Source: Ventricola sp017626895 (GTDB lineage Bacteria > Bacillota > Clostridia > Christensenellales > Aristaeellaceae). From it: a stretch of DNA of 64,000 bases. Location of the stretch: the NCBI GenBank assembly GCA_017626895.1, contig JAGAHV010000006.1, positions 1 to 64,000 on the forward strand. Direction: 5' to 3'. Every line of letters begins with the position of its first letter. Position 1 is the stretch's first letter. The notes beneath the pieces were generated by a model that had not been told where the DNA came from, made no database searches, and saw nothing but the letters and a program-made list of their open reading frames with translations. Position numbers and translations under genes: made by a program. Positions 60,070 through 64,000 of this stretch are shown here, one piece after another.

Positions 60070-62424
60070 ATGACGTTAAAAGAGGTACAGCCGGGACAGC
60101 AGGCACGTGTGGACAAGGTTGGCGGGGACGGACAGCTGCGTCAGCATTTCCTTGACATGGGGGTCATTCCCGGTGTCACGGTCACGGTGACAAAACTTGC
60201 ACCGATGGGTGACCCGATGGAGATCCGGCTGCATGGCTATGAGCTGACGCTTCGGCTGGATGATGCGGACAAGATTGAGATAACGCAGCTGAAAGCGGAG
60301 ACGAACGATTCCGGTGTGAAAGAGGAGCACAGAAAAGGGGTAGATCATCCGGGCCTGGGCGAGGAGGGAAAGTTTCATCCGAAGGGAAGCGGAAATCCGC
60401 TGCCGGAGGGGACGCTGCTGACATTTGCACTGGTGGGAAATCAGAACAGCGGAAAAACGACGCTGTTCAACCAGCTGACCGGTGCCAATCAGCATGTGGG
60501 CAATTTCCCCGGGGTGACGGTTGACCGGAAAGATGGCCCGATCCGGGGATATAAGGGAACCCTGATTACGGATCTTCCCGGGATTTATTCCATGTCGCCG
60601 TATTCGACGGAGGAACTGGTGTCCAGGAATTTCGTTCTCAATCATAAGCCCAGGGCAATCATCAATATTGTGGATGTCACCAATCTGGAGCGGAATCTGT
60701 ATCTGACCATGCAGCTGCTTGAACTGGGGATTCCCATGGTGGTTGCGCTCAACATGATGGATGAGATGACCGGAAACGGCGGGTCTGTCGATATCAATGC
60801 CATGGAGGCGATGCTGGGCGTTCCGGTGATCCCTATTTCTGCTGCCAAGAATCAGGGCGTGGATGAACTGATCAAGCATGCGGTTCATGTGGCCAAATAT
60901 CAGGAAAAGCCGCTTCGTCAGGATTTCTGCGATTCGACAGATCACGGCGGTGCCGTGCACCGCTGCATTCATGCGGTGGTTCATCTGATTGAGGATCATG
61001 CGGAGAAAAACGATATTCCGGTTCGTTTTGCGGCCAGCAAGATTATTGAGAAGGATGAACTCATTCTGGACCAGCTGAAACTGGATCCGAATGAGCGGGA
61101 GACCATTGAGCACATCGTCCTTCAGATGGAAAAGGAGCGCGGTCTGGACCGAAGCGCGGCCATTGCGGACATGCGTTTCTGTTATATCGAAAAGGTGTCT
61201 GAGTCCTGTGTGACGAAACCCAGGGTAAGCCGGGAATTCCGGAGAAGCCAGAAACTGGATGAGGTTCTGACGGGCAAATATACGGCCATTCCGGTATTCA
61301 TCGCGATCATGGCGGGGATTTTCTATCTGACGTTTGGTCTGGTAGGACCATTCCTGCAGGACCTGCTGGACAGAGGAATCGGACAATTGCAGGATCTGGT
61401 GGACCGCGGCATGCAGGCGGCCAATGTGAATCCGGTGATCCAGAGCCTCATGGATCGGGGAATCTTTGAGGGTGTTGGAAGCGTTATCAGCTTCATGCCG
61501 ATTATCATTCTGATGTTTTTCTTCCTGTCCATGCTGGAGGACAGCGGATATATCGCCCGGGTGGCCTTTTTCATGGACAAGATGCTCCGCCGCATCGGCC
61601 TGTCCGGACGCAGCATTGTGCCGATGCTGATCGGCTTTGGCTGTACGGTTCCGGCAGTCATGTCGACACGGACACTGCCCAGCGAAAGAGACCGCCGGAT
61701 GACGATTATCCTGACGTCCTTTATGTCCTGTACCGCAAAACTTCCGATCTACAGCTTCTTTGTGGATGCCTTTTTCCCCGGACAGGCCTGGTGGATGATC
61801 ACGGCGCTGTATCTGCTGGGAATTGTCATGGGCATTCTGATTGCGTTCCTCTTTAAGAAGTCGCTTTTCCGGGGCGAGGCGGTGCCATTTGTCATGGAAC
61901 TGCCCAATTACCGTCTGCCAAGTCCGAAAAATGTGCTGCAGCTGCTCTGGGAAAAGGCGAAGGATTTTCTGCAGCGGGCCTTCTCAGTGATTATGGTTGC
62001 GACCATTGTGGTCTGGTTCCTGCAGAGCTTTAATTTCTCGTTTAACCTGGTGGAGAATTCCCAGGACAGTATTCTGGCCCGTATTTCAAGCTTCCTTGTG
62101 CCGCTGATGCGGCCCATTGGTCTGGGAGACTGGCGGATTGTGACATCCCTGATCAGCGGCTTTATGGCCAAGGAAAGCGTTGTTTCCGTCATGAGCCTTC
62201 TGTTTGGAAATGAGGCGGGAATAACGGCAACACTGAGCACGCTGACCGTATTGTCCATTCTGGTGTTCAGCCTTCTGTACACGCCCTGTGTGGCGGCGAT
62301 CTCCACCATTCGCCGGGAGCTGGGGAGAAGGGGAGCGATTACGGTCGTTATCCTGCAGTGCGGCATTGCCTGGGTGGTAACCTTTGTCTGCCGGATCATT
62401 TTTATGGCGATGGGGATCCAGTGA
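60070..62424 (+). CDS. feoB: Ferrous iron transporter FeoB with fused N-terminal FeoA domain
   Basis: 784 residues. Residues 1-75 are a FeoA SH3-like domain (HFLDMGVIPGVTVTVTKLAP). The G-domain follows from about 115 with G1 GNQNSGKTTLFNQL, G2 NFPGVTVDRK, G3 DLPGIYS and G4 NMMD, then a GDI region and a membrane part of about eight helices with gate motifs PMLIGFGCTVPAVMSTR and a second Gate domain near GFMAKESVVS. It imports Fe(II) under anaerobic conditions. The start at 60070 is set by GAGGGAAAG. The Cys-rich Feo protein gene follows. Confidence 0.95.
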   Translation: MTLKEVQPGQQARVDKVGGDGQLRQHFLDMGVIPGVTVTVTKLAPMGDPMEIRLHGYELTLRLDDADKIEITQLKAETNDSGVKEEHRKGVDHPGLGEEGKFHPKGSGNPLPEGTLLTFALVGNQNSGKTTLFNQLTGANQHVGNFPGVTVDRKDGPIRGYKGTLITDLPGIYSMSPYSTEELVSRNFVLNHKPRAIINIVDVTNLERNLYLTMQLLELGIPMVVALNMMDEMTGNGGSVDINAMEAMLGVPVIPISAAKNQGVDELIKHAVHVAKYQEKPLRQDFCDSTDHGGAVHRCIHAVVHLIEDHAEKNDIPVRFAASKIIEKDELILDQLKLDPNERETIEHIVLQMEKERGLDRSAAIADMRFCYIEKVSESCVTKPRVSREFRRSQKLDEVLTGKYTAIPVFIAIMAGIFYLTFGLVGPFLQDLLDRGIGQLQDLVDRGMQAANVNPVIQSLMDRGIFEGVGSVISFMPIIILMFFFLSMLEDSGYIARVAFFMDKMLRRIGLSGRSIVPMLIGFGCTVPAVMSTRTLPSERDRRMTIILTSFMSCTAKLPIYSFFVDAFFPGQAWWMITALYLLGIVMGILIAFLFKKSLFRGEAVPFVMELPNYRLPSPKNVLQLLWEKAKDFLQRAFSVIMVATIVVWFLQSFNFSFNLVENSQDSILARISSFLVPLMRPIGLGDWRIVTSLISGFMAKESVVSVMSLLFGNEAGITATLSTLTVLSILVFSLLYTPCVAAISTIRRELGRRGAITVVILQCGIAWVVTFVCRIIFMAMGIQ

Positions 62425-62463
62425 GAATGATCCGGAGATCCGGGAGAGGAAGTTGAGAAAAGG

Positions 62464-62631
62464 ATGAATCTGGTAGATATACTGGTGATAATGGCGCTGG
62501 CCCTGGTCATCGCCCTGGCTTTTCGCAGCCTGCGCAGAAATGCCGGTAAAGGCTGTTCCGGCTGCTGTGCCTCCTGCAGCGCCGGCTGCGGAAGGGAAAA
62601 ACCGAAAGAACCGGTGAGGGAAGCGGAGTGA
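62464..62631 (+). CDS. FeoB-associated Cys-rich membrane protein
   Basis: A 55-residue protein: one N-terminal membrane helix (ILVIMALALVIALAF) followed by a basic stretch and a cysteine cluster CSGCCASCSAGC, then a charged tail. This is the small FeoB-linked family found after feoB in Clostridia, thought to help iron handling at the membrane. It is preceded by AAAAGGA and lies 40 bases after feoB. Too short for many gene finders. Confidence 0.88.
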   Translation: MNLVDILVIMALALVIALAFRSLRRNAGKGCSGCCASCSAGCGREKPKEPVREAE

Positions 62632-62687
62632 CCCTCTGCCGTATCCCGCCGGCGTATCGGAAAGCGACTGCCTAAAAAGGAGTCCCG

Positions 62688-62732
62688 AAGAGGATCGCAG
62701 ACAGGAAATGAGGGCTGCGATCCTCTTTTTGT
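62688..62732 (+). terminator. Terminator of the feo operon
   Basis: AAGAGGATCGCAG (62688-62700), 14-base loop, CTGCGATCCTCTT (62715-62727), then TTT. Confidence 0.88.
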
Positions 62733-62737
62733 ATTTG

Positions 62738-62766
62738 TTGACAGTTCAGAGTGTTTGGGCTAGAAT
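62738..62766 (+). promoter_or_regulatory. Promoter of the last gene
   Basis: TTGACA (62738-62743), 17-bp spacer, TAGAAT (62761-62766). It leaves a leader of about 290 bases before 63065, in which no gene or known riboswitch was recognised. Confidence 0.8.
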
Positions 62767-63064
62767 GGTTCCGGACAGGGGAATCGATGACTCCCCTGGA
62801 GATAAAAGTCACACTGGCGGAGACGCTTCAAAACCCGGGATGGCGGATGAATTGATGGGCCTGGCCTGGACGCCCGGCACCGCGACATTTCCGGTTCACC
62901 TATATGACGAACTGACGCTGTGCGGCATGCCCGCTCCTGACGGTGACCGGCTGGGAAAGATTCCGAAACGCGCTGCCAGGACAGAGAACAGATGCAGCAG
63001 TGTGTTCCTGCAACGAAGGGAAGCATCACAAGACGCTGCCGGAAAAGATGAAGGAGAAATTTCA

Positions 63065-64000
63065 ATGAAGAAACGGATGTCCATTTTTCTTGCGCTGCTT
63101 GCGCTGTCCCTGGGGGTTTTGCCGGCGATGGCGGATGAAACCATTGTAATCGGAGTTTTGTCCTATCTGAACATCACCGAGAGTGAATACAATCAGGATT
63201 TTGTTTCGTCGGATACGCTGGATATGTACATCACCGGATTCGACTGGCTGTATGAGAATGGCTATTTGAAGGAATTTGTTCCTGCCGACAGTTCGATCAG
63301 GCATAAGGCTGTTTTTTACAATAACATAGATGCACTGGTCCTGGTGCTGACCACCGGGAAGATTGATCTTATCGACGACCTGCCGCAGGTGACCGCAGAG
63401 TATCTTTGTGCGCAGAATGACCAGATAATGCCGCTGTGGCTTTATGACCGTGAAAGAATAGAAGCGGAAGGCGGCTTTGCCGTGGACTGCTTCAAAACAG
63501 GAGGTTCGGGCTATTCCTTCCTGATCATGGAAGAGAATCAGGCCCTGTGCGATGCGTTTAATTCCGCAATTGTCGACATGAAGGCGGATGGAACACTGGA
63601 TCAGCTGATTCAGACGCATATCTTTGCCGCGATTGCCGGCGAGAAAATCGAGCCGATTGCAATGGATTTTGTGGAAGGACGTGAAACCGTCAGGGTTGCC
63701 GTTACGGGTTCCCTGCCGCCCATGGATTACGTGGCTGAGGATGGAAGCTTCGCGGGGTTCAATACCGCGATACTGGCGGAAATCGGCCGGAGGATTGACA
63801 GGAATATGGAAATCATCCAGGTGGACAGTATCGGACGTGCCGCGGCTTTGGTCTCAGGAACCGTAGACGCCGTGTTCTGGGCATCAAGCAATCCGTATGG
63901 AGCCGACGAGCGAATCGAAGCCGCAACGGTGGAAGAATTCAAAGCCAGGCTGATGGAAAGACATTCTGACTACACCGAAGAGCAGGTGGAGATCCTGGCC
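63065..64000 (+). CDS. Tandem solute-binding-domain protein, 3' end outside window
   Basis: At least 312 residues. The signal peptide (MKKRMSIFLALLALSLGVLP..AMA) is followed by DETIVIGVLSYLN. A first SBP_bac_3-like domain ends near ALCDAFNSAIVDMKADGTLD and IQTHIF. A second begins VRVAVTGSLPPMDYVAEDGS and GFNTAILAEIGRR. No lipobox is present. Two such domains in tandem usually belong to membrane sensor proteins (GGDEF, kinase or guanylate cyclase outputs) rather than simple transport proteins, so the missing C-terminus may hold a signalling domain. AAGGAG precedes the ATG. Confidence 0.85.
   Translation, partial: MKKRMSIFLALLALSLGVLPAMADETIVIGVLSYLNITESEYNQDFVSSDTLDMYITGFDWLYENGYLKEFVPADSSIRHKAVFYNNIDALVLVLTTGKIDLIDDLPQVTAEYLCAQNDQIMPLWLYDRERIEAEGGFAVDCFKTGGSGYSFLIMEENQALCDAFNSAIVDMKADGTLDQLIQTHIFAAIAGEKIEPIAMDFVEGRETVRVAVTGSLPPMDYVAEDGSFAGFNTAILAEIGRRIDRNMEIIQVDSIGRAAALVSGTVDAVFWASSNPYGADERIEAATVEEFKARLMERHSDYTEEQVEILA

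Overview
The window looks like one chromosomal segment of a fairly high-GC anaerobic, fermentative member of the Clostridia (Bacillota), probably from a gut or rumen. The reasons are purine-rich Shine-Dalgarno sites in front of almost every gene, TTGACA/TATAAT promoters, a clostridial 2[4Fe-4S] ferredoxin, a FeoA-FeoB fusion followed by a Cys-rich Feo protein, a DivIC/FtsB-type gene next to ppx, LytS-type and c-di-GMP signalling, and a large load of plant- and host-glycan genes. No taxonomic search was possible, so this is inference.

Layout. 1-2.9 kb: end of a rhamnose operon (rhaB, rhaD, zinc alcohol dehydrogenase). 2.9-5.5 kb: divergent HD-GYP protein and secreted ComEC-like metallo-beta-lactamase protein. 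5.5-7.9 kb: GH43-like and GH27 glycosidases. 8-13.6 kb: small membrane protein, GNAT, GGDEF-EAL protein, IlvD/Edd dehydratase, DUF3592-like protein. 13.6-17.9 kb: accessory stretch with a macro-domain/HTH fusion, small unknown ORFs, a decayed copy of the macro gene's tail, an ATPase_2-family protein and an array of 15-bp tandem repeats. 17.9-29.2 kb: uronic-acid glycan locus (GH2 beta-glucuronidase, LacI regulator, divergent ABC importer, heparinase II/III-like lyase, DUF2264, GH88). 29.4-30.7 kb: AT-richer remnant of an AbiE-like toxin-antitoxin pair with a broken toxin. 30.8-32.3 kb: VanX-type dipeptidase and PAP2 protein. 32.4-35.6 kb: a second ABC sugar importer, divergent from a myo-inositol operon iolC-A-G-B-D-E (36.1-43.4 kb). 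43.5-48.2 kb: GGDEF protein, zinc-ribbon protein, broken radical SAM/SPASM gene, GDPD, ferredoxin. 48.3-51.7 kb: CapA-like, P1-peptidase and alpha/beta-hydrolase genes, translationally coupled. 52-54.8 kb: divIC-like gene, ppx, two Met tRNAs, TlpA-like thioredoxin. 55.6-62.6 kb: unusual XRE-receiver regulator with a 7-TM LytS-type kinase, sugar acetyltransferase, GNAT, phosphoesterase, FeoAB and its Cys-rich partner. The last gene, a tandem solute-binding protein, runs off the end.

How it fits together: most of the window is carbon acquisition. Rhamnose, alpha-galactosides/arabinosides, unsaturated glucuronides and inositol are each served by their own operon, and the two ABC importers stand divergent to a LacI-type gene and to the iol operon. 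All glycan-degrading enzymes lack signal peptides, so oligosaccharides are probably imported and then cut in the cytoplasm. No CRISPR array, prophage or intact transposon was seen. The most unusual items are the XRE-receiver two-component pair, the 15-bp repeat array beside the ATPase gene, two recurring intergenic sequence families, the operator cluster of the glucuronide locus, and three gene remnants (toxin, radical SAM, macro tail).
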